DNA from: Tricholomella constricta
Taxonomy: Eukaryota > Basidiomycota > Agaricomycetes > Agaricales > Lyophyllaceae
Length of the DNA: 64,000 bases
Reading direction: 5' to 3'
Assembly: GCA_013368375.1 (NCBI GenBank)
Contig: JAACJP010000004.1
Span: 1,922,001-1,986,000, forward strand
Under the pieces are notes generated by a model. The model did not search any database. It was not told where the DNA came from and saw nothing but the letters and a program-made list of their open reading frames with translations. Made by a program: the position numbers and the translations under genes. Positions 12,470 to 24,575 of the stretch are shown here, in pieces. Positions within the stretch are counted from its first letter, which is position 1; every line of letters begins with the position of its first letter.

Positions 12470-15165
12470 ATGCTCTCCGCGATCAAGTTTGACTGGTCCA
12501 AGGTAGACCAACCTGACCTCGTCCTTCAGCCCTTTCCTAGCCGCCGATCAGTCGTGTATGGAACGAAAGGCATGGTTGCTTGTTCCCAGCCTTTAGCCGC
12601 TGAAGCTGGATTGGAAATCCTCAGGAAGGGTGGCAATGCAGGTAAGCATTTATGTTCATGCTTTCATCACGCGTTGTACTCACCCACAATCCAGCGGATG
12701 CTGCTGTGGCTACCTCTGCTGCTCTGAATGTCACAGAGCCGAGTTGCTGTGGTATTGGCGGGTTGGATTTTCGATGAACGAAATTATCACCTTGACTGAG
12801 TTCTTCTGCCTCCAGGGATGCCTTCTGCCTTTTCTATGACGCAGCCACCAAAACTGTCAAGGCCCTCAACGGCTCCGGACGTTCACCTGAGAAATTGACA
12901 CTAGACTATGCCCGTTCACGTGGACATTCTGGACGCATTCCGCTCACCGATCTTAATTCAGTCACTGTACCAGGTTTGTTCTTTCGCCCTTTTTACAAAG
13001 TTGTGAACGAGACGGGACATGTTTTTAGGTGCGGCTGCTGCCTGGGTCGACACTATCAAAGAATTCGGGAGTGGCAAGGTCTCTGCCGCTGATGTTTTTG
13101 AACCTGCAATTAGGTTGGCAGAGGAAGGGTAAGTCCTATAATCAACTATTCACGGACCAAGCATTTTATTTGGGGCGTACAGGGTTCCAGTTTCGGAAAT
13201 CCATAGTCACATGGTGAGCGTCCTTCAGTCTTACGCGTTCGAACAAAATATCATGAAAGGCTTCTATAGTGGCAACGCTCCGAAGTAAGTTTCAATAGTA
13301 ACATTAACCTAAAACCGACCAACGCAGATGCATTCGAAAAAAGGAACTCATCAAGAACGCTTCTCCCAATGGACATGAAATGCTCCTCGATGGCAAAGCC
13401 CCTCTTCCCGGTCAGATAGTCAAGCTGCCGAATCTAGCGCAGACCTTCCGCGAGCTCGCGAACCATGGAAAGGACGGGTTCTATAAAGGCAGGGTTGCCC
13501 AGGCAATCGTTGATGTTATCCAGAGCAAGGGTGGCGTCATGGAGCTGGAGGACCTCGCGAAGCACGAGACTCAGTTCGTCGAGCCCATCAGCTATACGTA
13601 CGGAGGCGACGTCACCATCTATGAAGTCAGTGCTGGTCATGATACGTATTTCTATCCTGCTTAACTATAGCACAAAGTGCCCACCAAATGGACAAGGTAA
13701 GATGCAGTGAACCATTCGCTGACTGCAAAAACAGAACTCACATATCCGTACTTTTATCAGGAATTACCGCGTTGATCGCGCTGGGAATTCTTGAGAGCCT
13801 TCAGGAACAAGGAATCTCGAAGCCTCTTGATCAGATGGAACACAACTCAGCCGAGTATCTCCATACCCTCGTCGAGGCTTTACGGTGCGTTGCATTGTGT
13901 CGCGTCGACATCATTGCTGAATTTGACTGGCTTCCCCAGGCTCGCTTTCTCTGGTGGGCCCTTTGGTTGATCTTAAAAAGGAATTCTCTCTAAGAACAGT
14001 TGCAGACAGTGAATGGTATGTCACTGACCCCGACATGGAACATGTGCCAGTGGAAAAGCTATTGAGCAAGGTGCGTTCGCCCTGGATAGTACAGCAGCCT
14101 TAATAACGATAAACCCAGGCATACCTGGCGGAGCGAGCGAGACTTTTCGATCCCCTGAAGACAAACCCCAAAGTCGTCCATGTAATGTTCCTAGTCATCA
14201 TCCCAGGGAGTCTAATTTTTAATGAGAACACAGGGGAACCCGGTCAACTCTTCTGACACAGTGTACTTCTCGGGTATGGCAACATTTTTCAGGGCCTTTC
14301 CGGCTTTTTATGGATACTTTCTAGTGACGGATCAGTGGGGGAATGCATGCAGTTACATCCAAAGTAATTACGCAGGTCAGTGTCTCCGTCTGTGACTACA
14401 CAAGGAAGGACTGACAGCTTCGAAAGGTTTTGGCACGGGAGGTGGGGTCTGAATTTTTCCTCCTTATAGATACTCAATGTTGCCATTAAGCCATTCCAAA
14501 GGGATGTGGCTTCACACTCCAGAATCGAGGTTGCGGATTTGTGCTGGACGAGAAGCATCCCAATGGCTTGCGGGTGAGATAACTTTCATGGAAATCTTTC
14601 TGCCGTTCTCATTGCATAAATGTCAGGGTGGTAAACGACCTTATCATACTATTATTCCTGCCCTGGCCACTCGAGGCGATGAGCTTTTCTTGAGCTATGG
14701 TGTTATGGGCGGTTACATGCAGGTACAAAGGTGGAACTTCCTGGTGGATACTAGCTAATGTTTCGCAGCCGCAAGGACACGTACAAGTCCTTCTGAACAT
14801 CCTAAGGGGATACACTGCACAAGCAGCGCTCGACGCGCCTCGATTTTGTATCTCTGCAGGAATGCCTGATGCCAAAAAGAAGGACTCGTTGGCTGGGGAC
14901 CCGAACAGCGAAGTGTTTTTCGAGGAAGGCATCTCAGAGGCAACTGTTGCGAAACTTCGAGGTGGGTGGTGTTTCATGAATGGTCGCTGGAATTAACGAG
15001 AATGGGGCAGAGATGGGGCATGACGCGCGCACAGTGAGCGGATTTAATCGAGGGATGATGGGGCGTGGACAAGTGATTCAGAAGGTCAAGAATGAGTCTG
15101 GCAGGCTGGTATGGGCGGCAGGATCTGATCCCCGAGCAGACGGGCATGCAGTAGCGCAAATCTAA
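12470..15165 (+). CDS. gamma-glutamyltransferase-like enzyme (GGT/YwrD type)
   Basis: This is an N-terminal nucleophile hydrolase that transfers or hydrolyses gamma-glutamyl groups. Exons in order give [27 protein letters not shown] joined to [61 protein letters not shown] and the PPNGQGI block. The small subunit should begin at the threonine in [12 protein letters not shown], the autocleavage and catalytic position. [32 protein letters not shown] and [15 protein letters not shown] follow, all typical of bacterial-type YwrD/YwbP GGT-like proteins. The chain ends [10 protein letters not shown] with TAA at 15163-15165. More than ten introns are needed. There is no signal peptide, so it is likely cytosolic, unlike classical membrane-bound GGT1. 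The family is firm; substrate is unknown. Confidence 0.88.
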
Positions 15166-15220
15166 TAGTAACATTACTTAAGCTACTTATGTGAGCTCAA
15201 AGTACAAACGCGTCGTTGTA

Positions 15221-16636
15221 ATGATCATCGTCAAGGACAAAGGACAGCTCCAGTCGCCCGTCGACGCTGGCAGTGAACTCAACCCCCTCCTCGTTGACCC
15301 CGGTACCTCTGAGCCACCGCCCCCCTTCAATGACTCTGAACAGTCTTCTGCTGCGCACCACGACACCCACTCCCCGCTTGAGCCACCCCCAGATTTCGCT
15401 CCATACAATGCCGACTACTTCGAAACTGACTCGGGGAACATCGTATCCCACGACCCACATCTCAATACAGATGGTGAGGCACGCGCCTTGTCCCAATTGT
15501 CCCCACTGAACATCCTCCAGGCGAAGCCCTCTATCGCTTCTTGCTGGCGCAGGCCGATAAACGCCCATCCTATCGCCTGCACTGCCGCGGCACACACACC
15601 GAGCACCGCAGCCGTTGGGTCACGGAGAGAACCAATGATGGTCGCACTCAGTCGCGCAGGGAGACGTACTCAGAGACAGTCACCGACTTTGACTTTTATA
15701 TCGATGCCACCCCACCGAGCACCATGAAGCCTGTGCACTGGTCTGTCGACGACAACGAACCCGCCTATCGCGGCCGCATGGTCCTCGAGACGGAGTCGTT
15801 GACTCAGAAACACCGAGTGAAGCGGGCGGCAACGAAAGCGTACACGAAATGGGTCGAGGAGCGTACAGCTCGCGGCTTGCCTCCCTGGATTGCGAGCGTC
15901 GATAGTTGGGTCGATGGCATACCAGACGATGGCGCAACAGTCTTTAGGTCGTCCAAAACTTTGCGTCAGTGGGCCGACGAGTACTGCGCCAGTCAAAAGT
16001 ACCTCAAGGAATTCGTGTACGACAAGGTGTGTTGCTGCGCCCTCGCAGGTTTTCAAAGGCTAATGTCAGCACAACAAGGTACTCTACGGCTGGAATCTCC
16101 AGCAACTCGAGAGTGCTGTGCGGTCCTCGATCACATCCACAATGTATCACGGCTCCCTCGAGGTCGAGTTCCAGCGATGCGGTTCCAAGGTATATATCAG
16201 ACCGGACAACACGCTTTCGAGGATGCTCTCCAACAAATGGCTCAAGTTCTTATCTATCATCCTTCTAATATTTCCCTTCATCTGGCTGTTCAAACGATTT
16301 CATTCACGGGGAGGCGGACGCTGGGAGGTCTGCGGAGGCGCATATGCACTGAAACGGTGGGAACCTATACCCGAGGGCAACGAAGACCCAGGAGAGTCCT
16401 CCCGTGATGCGCTGCCCCCAGGGTACACAGCCCAAGGCTCGTCCTCACGAATCATGCATACCCGAAATGGAATGAAGAAATTAGTGGGGCTCAGGGAAGG
16501 AGATTGGTTCAGAAAGTGGGAGAGAGTCATCACTCGATCCGTCATTGAAAGGTACCAATCCCCGACGCCCATATTCGACACCAACACCCATACCCAGGAA
16601 GCCGATATGGCTTTCCTCAACGGTTATCGCGACTAA
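15221..16636 (+). CDS. uncharacterised fungal membrane protein, copy 2
   Basis: This is a paralogue of the gene at 10982-12280, with the same motif order and the same first intron position (GATG/GT...CAG joined to GCGAAGCCC, giving DGEALYRFLL). Shared blocks include VHWSVDDNEPAYRGRMV, SKTLRQWADEYCASQKYLKEF, the hydrophobic helix FLSIILLIFPFIWLFKRF, GGGRWEVCGGAYALK and GLREGDWFRKWE. ATG 15221 (MIIVKDKGQLQSP) is chosen as the first in-frame ATG; an upstream in-frame GTG is not used in nuclear genes. The N-terminal lead is longer and Pro-rich (SEPPPPFNDSEQ). A second intron near 16027-16076 removes the frame break before LYGWNLQQLE. The function is unknown. The pair probably arose by local duplication, with GGT caught between or inserted later. 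Confidence 0.7.
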
Positions 16637-16998
16637 CCAACCACTCGGACATTTGGCTATTTCTAGTTGTCCTTTTTTACAGCTAATTTATTGAGTTTCC
16701 AAAATGTGCAATTGTGAAGTATCCAAGAAAACCGTGAAGCAGTGAGATACAAACGAAAGAATGGTAATGAAATGAATGAACGAGCCCTGCGGGACCCGAC
16801 GCGAAGGTCCGTCGATACTGACGAGAAGAAATATTATCATTGTAACAGGTACATGGCGGTAGCTGTTCCTGTTCTCTGATGGGCGTTGGCGGGATGCGGA
16901 GGTATATGGGAACGCAAATGAGCGCGAGGTATCAGATGTTTGGAGAGCAGAGATGTGAACGGAGACCAGGTCAACAATGAATTGGCAGTGTAGGATCG
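16637..16998. other. convergent intergenic region
   Basis: This lies between the 3' ends of the copy-2 membrane protein gene (plus) and the glycosyltransferase gene (minus). It is mostly AT-rich near 16640-16760. I see no gene. Confidence 0.45.
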
Positions 16999-19488
16999 CT
17001 ATGACAACTTGCGCGACAACCGGCGACTAGCAAGGTGTGAGTGTGGTGACGAGGGGAGCCGTGCAAGCGCTGCCTTTTCCAGCTCCCGAGTTTGGAACTT
17101 TTCGAATTCTGATTGTTCCTCCCCTTCGAGGAGAGCGAGTGCGGTCTCGAGATACCATATGTTCTTCTTGATAAAGTGCACAACGACAGTGCCGCCCACG
17201 CGTTTGCCTTCATAGCGTTTTCTCCGCCCTTCCCGATGTGTCCATGCGTACTCTGGGGTCATCGGGCTCCCTGTGGTCATCTCGTTAGCTGCTGGAACCC
17301 GAAAGAACAATGAGACATACCTTCGCGTATCATCGACATGTCGCTTCCTTCCACTAGAGCCTCCACGCTGTGTTTGGTGGACAGTTCGGGAAGAGGAGGT
17401 ACATATCGTACGCCGAATGTGGAGACGCTAGAATACGCCCACGATGCCGGCGTAGGCGGCGTACTACCTCCTATGGCATTGGTAGGGGATGTCAACGCAT
17501 CAATGAGCGCCTCGTCCAGGTGGTTCAACATGCTACGCTTAACCCGCGTTGCTTCCGATGGATAAAGGAAGCCATGCGCATACCTGGAAGATGATCAGCT
17601 CCGACGAAGACAGAAAGATAAAACCGACATACACCGTCCCTGATCGTGGATGATCGTAAATCCAACACCGTTCACTAACCCACCGAACCTGGTTTGAGCG
17701 AGGGTGCAGTTTCATCCACTTTGCCGTCTGTTTGTCCTCAGCGCCCTTCGTCAGGCCCTTCACAGCTGGATCCTTTGCAGACCAGTCCACCAAGCTCCAG
17801 CTCAGCGCATACAACTCCCCTGCCATGAATTTATGCAGGCGATTTGTGACGAGATAGCCCCAATAGACCAAAGGGTCATCGACGACCTGCGGCGCAGTGA
17901 TTCCCGCCAAGGGGTGATGCTGCATATCCTGGGCTGTCAGCGTAAGACCTTCAGTTGACGTGTTTCCAGTGGCCGACGAGGTTTCTGTGCTCAATATCGA
18001 CGAGAATGGCGGTGTCGACTCGTGATTGGACCGCGGTTGCGCGTGTAGTTCGACCCTAAGGCGGGCTTCCAGTTCTGCCAGCATCACGAAAGAGTCGTCG
18101 TCAACCTTGACTACAAAGTCAGGTCGAACCCACGACATCGCTGTCCCGAGATGTTGATCCTGCCACGTGAGGTAGCTGTCATGGGGAGCCAGGGACGGGG
18201 GAGAGGCAGTATGGTTTGAGTACGAAAAGAGGGGTGGGGATATGGTGGAATTGGAGTACACAGGTGGAACCCAGGCATTGATGGCCGCCCACGAGAAGAA
18301 TGTATGTGTCTTGCCGCTGTTCATGTTCTCCGTAATAGGAAGGATGATGATGTCGTTGTACGCTGTAAAGAAGGCGGTCAGGGGCAAGACGCGTTGGCAG
18401 ATCGGAGGGTCACGTACTCTCCATCTCCAACTTTATCCGCCGTTCCCAATCTTTTCGAGGTTGACCCAGGATGAAACGTACGATCGTCCTTGACGTGCCT
18501 ACGCCATCATCGCCTTCGCCCGCCCCGTCTCTACTCCGTGGATGGGTTGCCCATGTCGTTCGGACGAACATGCGCCGCTCAAAACTGGAATCAATAGAAA
18601 ATACTCCGACAAAGAGACCTGCAGGCGAGAGCGTGTCCAGGTTCGTAGGGGGGAAAGGAGGGGGGTTTGTCGAAGATGAAGATTCCGAAGAGTGGTCGGT
18701 CAAGGGGAAAGCGTCGTACTGGGCAGATAAGGAGGGATTGGAACAATAGGCTCTCCATGGCAGAGGTTCCTTGTCGGGGTTGAGGATATAAATTAGCAGA
18801 AGGGTAAGGAAAATGGCAAAAATAGAGAGCAGGATGAGAGTAAGAACCTAGGGAAAAGTCAGAACACTGGATAAAAGCACACGACAAAGCTCACAATGGT
18901 GATGGGCTGGCTAGGAAAGAAAGGGTGGCGAACGATGCGCCTGGTCCACTTCTTGAGAAACCTGACTATGCGGCCATCTCGTTTGCGGCGGCGACGGGAG
19001 ACGGACCACCAACTGCGGCGATTTTCCCTCCACCAGTGATTCCTGTTGCGCAGCAGATGGGAGACGGGTTCGCTGTCGGTGTCGGACGTGCACGACGAGG
19101 ATGGGTTGGACGAATAGAACTGGGGCAGTGGTGAGTTGGAGCGCGAGGGCAGGGGCGAAGAGGCTGCGGTCGACGAGACGGAGGAACGACCAGACTGGAG
19201 GTGGGGGGCAAAGAGAAAGCTGGGATGGGGAGCACTGGAGGATCCGGATGCGGTGGGCTGAACGCGAGTCCTGGCGTGTATTCTGTCCGAGTCGGTGCTG
19301 GACGCGCTGTCGTAGTCGTCGACCATAGTCGACCTGCGCGAATTGTTGGCCGGCGGCCTCAGCATGCTCACCGCAAATGCCATGGTCGATGTTTCAGATG
19401 TGATGGAGGTCTTCCTGTCCCGCCCGTCGCACCCAAGCTTGCCGCCGCCGCCGTCTACGTTGCTGACGATGATTATAACTGAATTCAA
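16999..19488 (-). CDS. type II membrane galactosyltransferase-like protein (GT31)
   Basis: This is a Golgi-type glycosyltransferase resembling beta-1,3-galactosyltransferases (PF01762-like). The N-terminal 170 or so residues are Ser-rich and basic, ending RRRRKRDGRIVRFLKKWTRR. One signal-anchor helix is created by joining FPSQPITI to VLTLILLSIFAIFLTLLL across an intron at about 18848-18894. The lumenal part has GLFVGVFSIDSSFERRMFVR and RTTWATHP, the family's first block, then RFILGQPRKDWERRI. YNDIIILPITENMNSGKTHTF follows, and FVVKVDDDSFV supplies the DxD metal and UDP-sugar site. DPLVYWGYLVTNRLHKFMAGELYALS is the usual downstream block. It ends AWTHREGRRKRYEG...RRLSRKLS with TGA at 16999-17001. 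ATG 19488 or the later MAFAVSML could start it. The sugar acceptor is unknown. Confidence 0.83.
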
Positions 19489-19581
19489 GTTGCTCAGCGC
19501 CCTTTGAGTCCATCAAATTCTCCACAGCCGGCTCACGTGCGGTCGCTCGGGAAATCTCGCAAATTCAATACTTATGTACGA

Positions 19582-20930
19582 TCAGCATAATCCTTGTCCA
19601 TAGACTTGTTTCCAGCTTGCTCTCGTCCTCATCGCATCCCAGAATACACCAAGCTTACTGTGGTAAATCGCCATCCCTTGAGCGTCCTCGACTGGAAAGT
19701 CCTTTGCAAGTGCAAAACTCCCGCCAATGTGCGCCTCCAGCTTCCCAATCGCCGTATCGCCGTCGTCGACATAAGCCCCACCTGCAAGCCTCACGAGCCT
19801 TGCTAGCCAGCTAGCGAGGTGCAGGTCCGCAATCGAGAACTGGTCACCTGCAAAGCGCGAACTCAGACGTCAATCTTCTCGAAGGGTAAAATATCACACA
19901 CCAAGTGTATAAGGCCCAACATGCTCATTGTCAACCTTGATCAACACATCCTTGAGAGCCACCCCCCAGGCATGTCGCGCTTCAGTGTAGAATTCCGCTC
20001 TCTTTGCCTGTGCGTCAGTATCCAACTCCGCCTCCGACTTGTCTGCGTTCTCGACAACTTCGAGCAGGACGTCCACCGCAGCCTTCTTGTCGCGCCAAAA
20101 GGCCTTTGTCTTCTCGGAAACATGTATCTTCTCCTGCTCCGCATCGGTGATGTACCGAGCGAGGGATTTCTGCTTACCAGTTAGCGCCGGCAAAGTCTCG
20201 CTCGCCAGGGTTCGCAATGCAGTATCATCACGGGCATTGGTGTACGCCAGGTGGTTTGGGTTTGCATCCTCAGAGTGGATGACATCAATGATGGTCTTGG
20301 TTTTTGAAGCGAATGCAATGGTTGCAGGGGCAAGAGCAGGAGCAGGAGCGGTCGAGGTCGTGTGGGTACGCGAAATTGTAGATCGTGATTTATCGAGAAA
20401 TTCGATGATAGGCTGAAGAAAAAAAGAGTAAAAAAGAGGGCGGTTGGGCGTCGGACATGGGCTGACCTGGGTCTCTGTCAGAGCCTTGTAACGGCTTTCT
20501 ACGTCCTCTGTAAGGGTCTTTTGCATAGGAACGACAAGTGTGGGCACAGTGGCTGTATTGAACGATGAGCGCCAGATTTCAATCGTTGAGGTGACGCGCA
20601 CCCTTTGGGTTCAAACGGAGGAATGTGGGGTCATAGTTTTCGCCGATGGCTAGCATACGTCAGCACATGGTCAATGATTCGTCCAAAGGGGTTCGTACTG
20701 AGATCGACCTGCTTTCGGTCAATTTCATCGGCGCCATAGCCTTTCTCTTCTCTAGATAAGAAGCGTGAAGAGTGTGTGTGAGCCTGGTTAGGCGTGGCTT
20801 ACAAGGTCAGGAGAACTGCAGAGAGAGGATGAGCAGGATAGAGGGGGAAGATTAGTATAAACTGACCTGCTGCAGACCATACGGAGACAGGCGAATAGTA
20901 CAGGACGGCCTTGGGAATTCCGCTCGACAT
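19582..20930 (-). CDS. glutathione S-transferase-like protein
   Basis: The start is MSSGIPKAVLYYSPVSVWSA (ATG 20928-20930), with a thioredoxin-like N-terminal domain spread over several small exons, including EEKGYGADEIDRKQVDLS, GENYDPTFLRLNPKG and TVPTLVVP with the cis-proline. PIIEFLDKSRSTI replaces the usual I-x-Y-L-D segment. A long helical C-terminal domain of about 210 residues follows; it is unusually large, with KTKAFWRDKKAAVDVLLEVVENA. DQFSIADLHLASWLARL is the expected N-capping/C-domain motif with aspartate. The stop is at 19582-19584. The expanded C-domain matches a group of mushroom GST-like proteins whose substrates are unknown. No targeting signal is seen, so it is probably cytosolic. 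Confidence 0.78.
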
Positions 20931-21013
20931 GGCAGACGACGGTCAGGTTGGCTTTGATGATGTCATCCTCGCGTCGTGATCCTCACGTGTCCAACTCTTC
21001 GTCTCAATCCACC

Positions 21014-21776
21014 ATGGCAGCGCTCAGGTCCGTCCATCTCGACTCTCCAGCACATCCGTTCTCATCAGTCGTGCTCCTAGACACGAATTCTACGAAACCG
21101 ACCAGGTCGTTACCATATCCATCTTCGATCGTGGCGCAGATCCAGCCGACGTCTCTGTCAATTTCGCGCCCAGGAAGGTGTGTTCGCTCCCACTCTACTA
21201 TCATTCAAATCACTCGCTCATAACCCATCCTTGCAGCTCTCCTACACTCATGGGGAAAAATCCTTGGTTCTAGAGCCTCTGAAAGGACAGATCGATCCCT
21301 CCGCCAGCCAGTTCACCATTGGCAAAGTCAAGGTCGAAGTTCGCCTCGCCAAAATGAATGCCGGAAGATGGGGAGAACTTGTAGGCGATAGTCCTGATCG
21401 TGAGCCGTTCGTCGACTATCTATGCCTCGGCGCTTATCTTGTGCCAACAGCTCTCGCGACTTCCGCTGCTCTATCTGCCGCCCCCAACACCACAAGTGTG
21501 AAGCCAAAGAAGAACTGGGAGGGCATCACCACCGAGATCTTGGGCAGCGACAAGGAAAAGACCACCGAGGAGGACCCCAATGTTGGAGGCGACAGTACTC
21601 TCAATACCTTCTTTCAAAAGATCTTCAAAGATGCAGACGAGGACACAAAACGCGCCATGATGAAGAGCTATCAGGAAAGTGGTGGCACTACCCTGAGCAC
21701 AAATTGGGAGGAGGTAAAGAAGGCTCCGGTGGAAGTCAAACCACCCTCAGGCTCTGAGTGGAAAAAGTGGAACTGA
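21014..21776 (+). CDS. SGT1-like co-chaperone, CS plus SGS domains only
   Basis: SGT1 proteins bind HSP90 and help assemble SCF ligase and kinetochore complexes. Joining ATG GCA GCG CTC AG to T CGT GCT across a 41-bp intron gives MAALSRAPRHEFYETDQVV. The CS domain follows directly, with ISIFDRGADPADVSVNF, then LSYTHGEKSLVLEPLKGQI and KVKVEVRLAK. The SGS domain at the C-terminus has KKNWEGITTEIL, DSTLNTFFQKIFKDADEDT and RAMMKSYQESGGTTLSTNW, and ends SEWKKWN. The yeast and plant proteins have an N-terminal TPR domain of about 120 residues. None can be placed here, because the preceding gene starts on the other strand at 20930. The start could be questioned, but no TPR-like coding sequence exists upstream. 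Confidence 0.85.
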
Positions 21777-21931
21777 TCACATCTCATGTCGGCGTCGTTT
21801 TTCATTTGTGGGCCCTGGAGGATGAATGTACATACCAGATTGTTATACAAGCTTTCATGCAATTTTGTCGTTTTATGCTCCATCTTGTGCATACATAGAT
21901 CGATCCTGCATATATTTGGGATCGATAATTC

Positions 21932-22617
21932 ATGTTCCGTCTTACCATCATCGTCGCCGCGACCAAGTCCAACGGTATCGGCCAGAACGCTGGCCTGCCA
22001 TGGCATCTCTCCAGAGAACTGAAGTACTTTGCGCAGGTGACAACGGCTGCGCCTGAAGATCGCGTCAATGCAGTCATTATGGGCAGAAACACGTGGGAGA
22101 GTATTCCGAAGAAATATCGACCTCTGCCGCGTCGCGTGAACATCGTTACCAGCCGAAACGAGAACTATGAACTGTACGTGTTGCTCACTCTCACAGCAGC
22201 GAATGATACCATATACAGACGCTTTGCAGCGAATCCTCAGCCAACACACTTTCGTATCTTCACACTAGTCTCGCATCAGCCTTGGAGCGCCTTAAGCCTT
22301 CCAATGTTGGAAGAAAGCCCATACACAGGGCGTTTGTCATCGGCGGTGCCTCTCTCTACTCGGAATCCCTCGCATTGCCTGCATCATCCTCAGCATATGT
22401 TGACCGTATTCTGCTCACCCGCATCATTTCACCCGCATTCGACGCCTGTGATGCATTCATGCCAGACTTTTTCAAGGACGAGACAGACGAGGGACGGAGA
22501 TGGGGCAGGGCGTCGCACGGAGAATTGGAAGAGTGGGTGGGGTTCAAGGTACCGGAAGGTGTGCAGGAGGAAAACGGAGTCGAGTACGAGTTCCAGATGT
22601 GGACAAGACATTCGTAA
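21932..22617 (+). CDS. dihydrofolate reductase
   Basis: This reduces dihydrofolate to tetrahydrofolate with NADPH, for thymidylate, purine and methionine synthesis. The start MFRLTIIVAATKSNGIG is followed by LPWHLSRELKYF, whose active-site region includes the LPW motif. VIMGRNTWESIPKKYRPLP is the NADPH-binding MGRxTWESIP block, and VNIVTSR the next strand. After an intron near 22170-22215 come HRAFVIGGASLYSESL (GGxxxY, NADPH) and RILLTRI. It ends VEYEFQMWTRHS with TAA at 22615-22617. The length, about 210 residues, fits fungal enzymes (longer than bacterial). No targeting sequence is visible. Confidence 0.93.
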
Positions 22618-22659
22618 TATGTAGCAACTTTCATCGTTCTCTAACTGTAAGCGCTCAGG

Positions 22660-22957
22660 TCATCCTTGGCGCTGGGTGACCTTGCATTAGATGGAGCCAA
22701 AGGTAGGAACATGAACGCACCTGTTTGTGTTTGGGGTTTTTCGAACAGACGACGTAGACCCTCCCTTTCCGCCTGACAACGCTGCAACCGTCGCACATGA
22801 CCTTGACAGACGACCGCACTTTCATGCCGCTGGACAAGACTGGAGTTCGGGCAATGGTTGGGTGGACATGGAGAGGATGGTGGGGAGGATGGGGTGCAGT
22901 TGCAGCGCGGAGGCGCGACACGAGGGGTCTGCCAGAGGCGAGGAGAGCACGAAGCAT
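22660..22957 (-). CDS. mitochondrial ribosomal protein bL36m
   Basis: The mature part is the short bacterial-type L36: [32 protein letters not shown], with a C-x2-C...C...H zinc site. It is preceded by about 44 residues rich in Arg and Ala without acids ([19 protein letters not shown]), a mitochondrial presequence. The conserved end RQG is supplied by a tiny last exon: KHKQ is followed by a GT intron of about 48 bp and then CGCCAAGGATGA, which reads R-Q-G-stop at 22660-22662. Reading through the intron would give an unconserved tail, so the spliced form is preferred. Confidence 0.9.
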
Positions 22958-23060
22958 TTTGGTTTGAAGAGGGGTTGCAGTTGAAGTTTTGCCGGTAATA
23001 TATCACGTGATGTTGAGTGGGTGTTGGGCCAGGGTTGCTCGGTCGGGTTTCCTCGTTCCA

Positions 23061-24575
23061 ATGACCTTTGCAGCGCCGCATTTGGGCGGACGATTCGCTA
23101 TCGGTCTATTCGTAGCGACTCTGCTTGCTTTCGTAATCGAGAGTCAACTGACGCAGGTATTTGTGACATCGCCTGCCTGCTGATGGTTCGATTCTCACCC
23201 TGGCGTTCCAAGTATGTTCAAACCACACTCGGATACCGCCAACCTTTTTTTATATTGTGAGTCTTCGCCTTCTTGTGTCTGCGGCCCGTAATAACCCGCG
23301 ATCTTCAGCTACGTCGTCCACTCGACCTTTTCAATCATATATCCCCTCCACGTCCTTTATCTCGTGGCGGCCCGCAACTATTCCGCTTCTTCCCTTTGGA
23401 ATGGTTTATCTTTCGCAATCACCGATCATCTCGCTCCCCCACACATATCAGGCTCGACCAAATTTCCTCGTCTTGTCTTTCTCCGTTTGGCCCTTGCATG
23501 CACAGTGGGCATCACTCTTCCTGGCTTGCTCTGGTTTGCTGCCATATCTCTCGCATCGTACGTGGCCTGTCACGCCGTCTGTACCCATATAACAAGTATT
23601 GGTTGTTAGCATAAGCGATGTCACTGGTGAGCGTCAGCCCCTAATCATTCTGCAGTCCCAAATCTGATAGAAAATCAAAGCCATATGGAACACAAACGCG
23701 TTTTTCGCATATGTGATCACGGTGAAGCTCTTTAAACTCAAATGGGAACCTAGACGCTTGCTAGCCGTGTTGCTCGCCACCCTTGGCGTTATTGTCGTGG
23801 TCTATGGCGGCAGCACGTCGGATGATGATGCTCAGCCAAGCATAAAGCAAAGCTCGACAGATATTGCACCTACGTCCATCAAGCCCTCAGCCCCGCTTAT
23901 TGGCGACTTGCTGACACTTGTGGCTTCCATTGGATATGGCCTGTACCAAGTCCTTTACAAGAAGTATGCCGCGTTGTCTACAGATCCAGAAGTTGTCTCC
24001 GATCGTCTGTATGACCAGATTCCAAGCGAGAATCTATCCGTCGCACAGTGTAATACTGCCGACCACGCAAACGCCGTGCATCCTTTACCATTTGGCCTCC
24101 ATGCAAACTTCTTGACCACTTGCATGGGGCTTCTCACCCTTGTCATTCTATGGCTGCCGATTCCTTTCCTACACTACTTCGATATTGAACCGTTCATGCT
24201 CCCGCCCAATTCAAAAACTACCTTGGCAATAGCCGGGATCTCGTTGAGCGGAGTCGTGTTTAATGCTGGGTTTATGGTATCCTTGTCTCTTCTCTTGCGT
24301 CAGATCGACACTCATTCCTTTTCCAGGTACTTCTGGGCATATGGGGACCTATCATCACTTCTGTTGGTAACCTACTCACAATCGTATTAGTCTTCATCTC
24401 AGATGTTGGTTGCTTCTCTTTTCAATCGTCGAATTTCCAAGTTGATGCGTTTCCCCGACAGATGCTGTTTGGTGCTGGTCTTGAAGGTGTGACACTGTGG
24501 AGTTTGATTGGCTGTACGGTCATCGTCGCGGCATTTAGTGTGTTGGCGTATGACATGTTCAATCGGGGGTCATGA
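23061..24575 (+). CDS. SLC35F/EamA-type drug-metabolite superfamily transporter
   Basis: This is a polytopic membrane protein with about ten helices. The start MTFAAPHLGGRFAIGLFVAT is followed by ESQLTQ joined to YVQTTLGYRQPFF. Then come helices including YVVHSTFSIIYPL, LACTVGITLPGLLWFAAISL, ISDVTAIWNTNAFFAYV (an EamA-like segment with the T-x-x-x-N-x-x-A/F pattern), LLAVLLATLGVIVVVYGG, LLTLVASIGYGLYQVLYKKY, NFLTTCMGLLTLVILWLPI and IAGISLSGVVFNAGFMV. The last exons read VLLGIWGPIITSVGNLLTIVLVF and end YDMFNRGS, with TGA at 24573-24575. About six introns are present. Family members in yeast sit in vacuolar or Golgi membranes; the cargo is unknown. Confidence 0.82.

Noticed and set aside
23180..23200. 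GGTTCGATTC as a tRNA B box
   Set aside because: It lies in an intron of the transporter gene; there is no A box or foldable tRNA around it.
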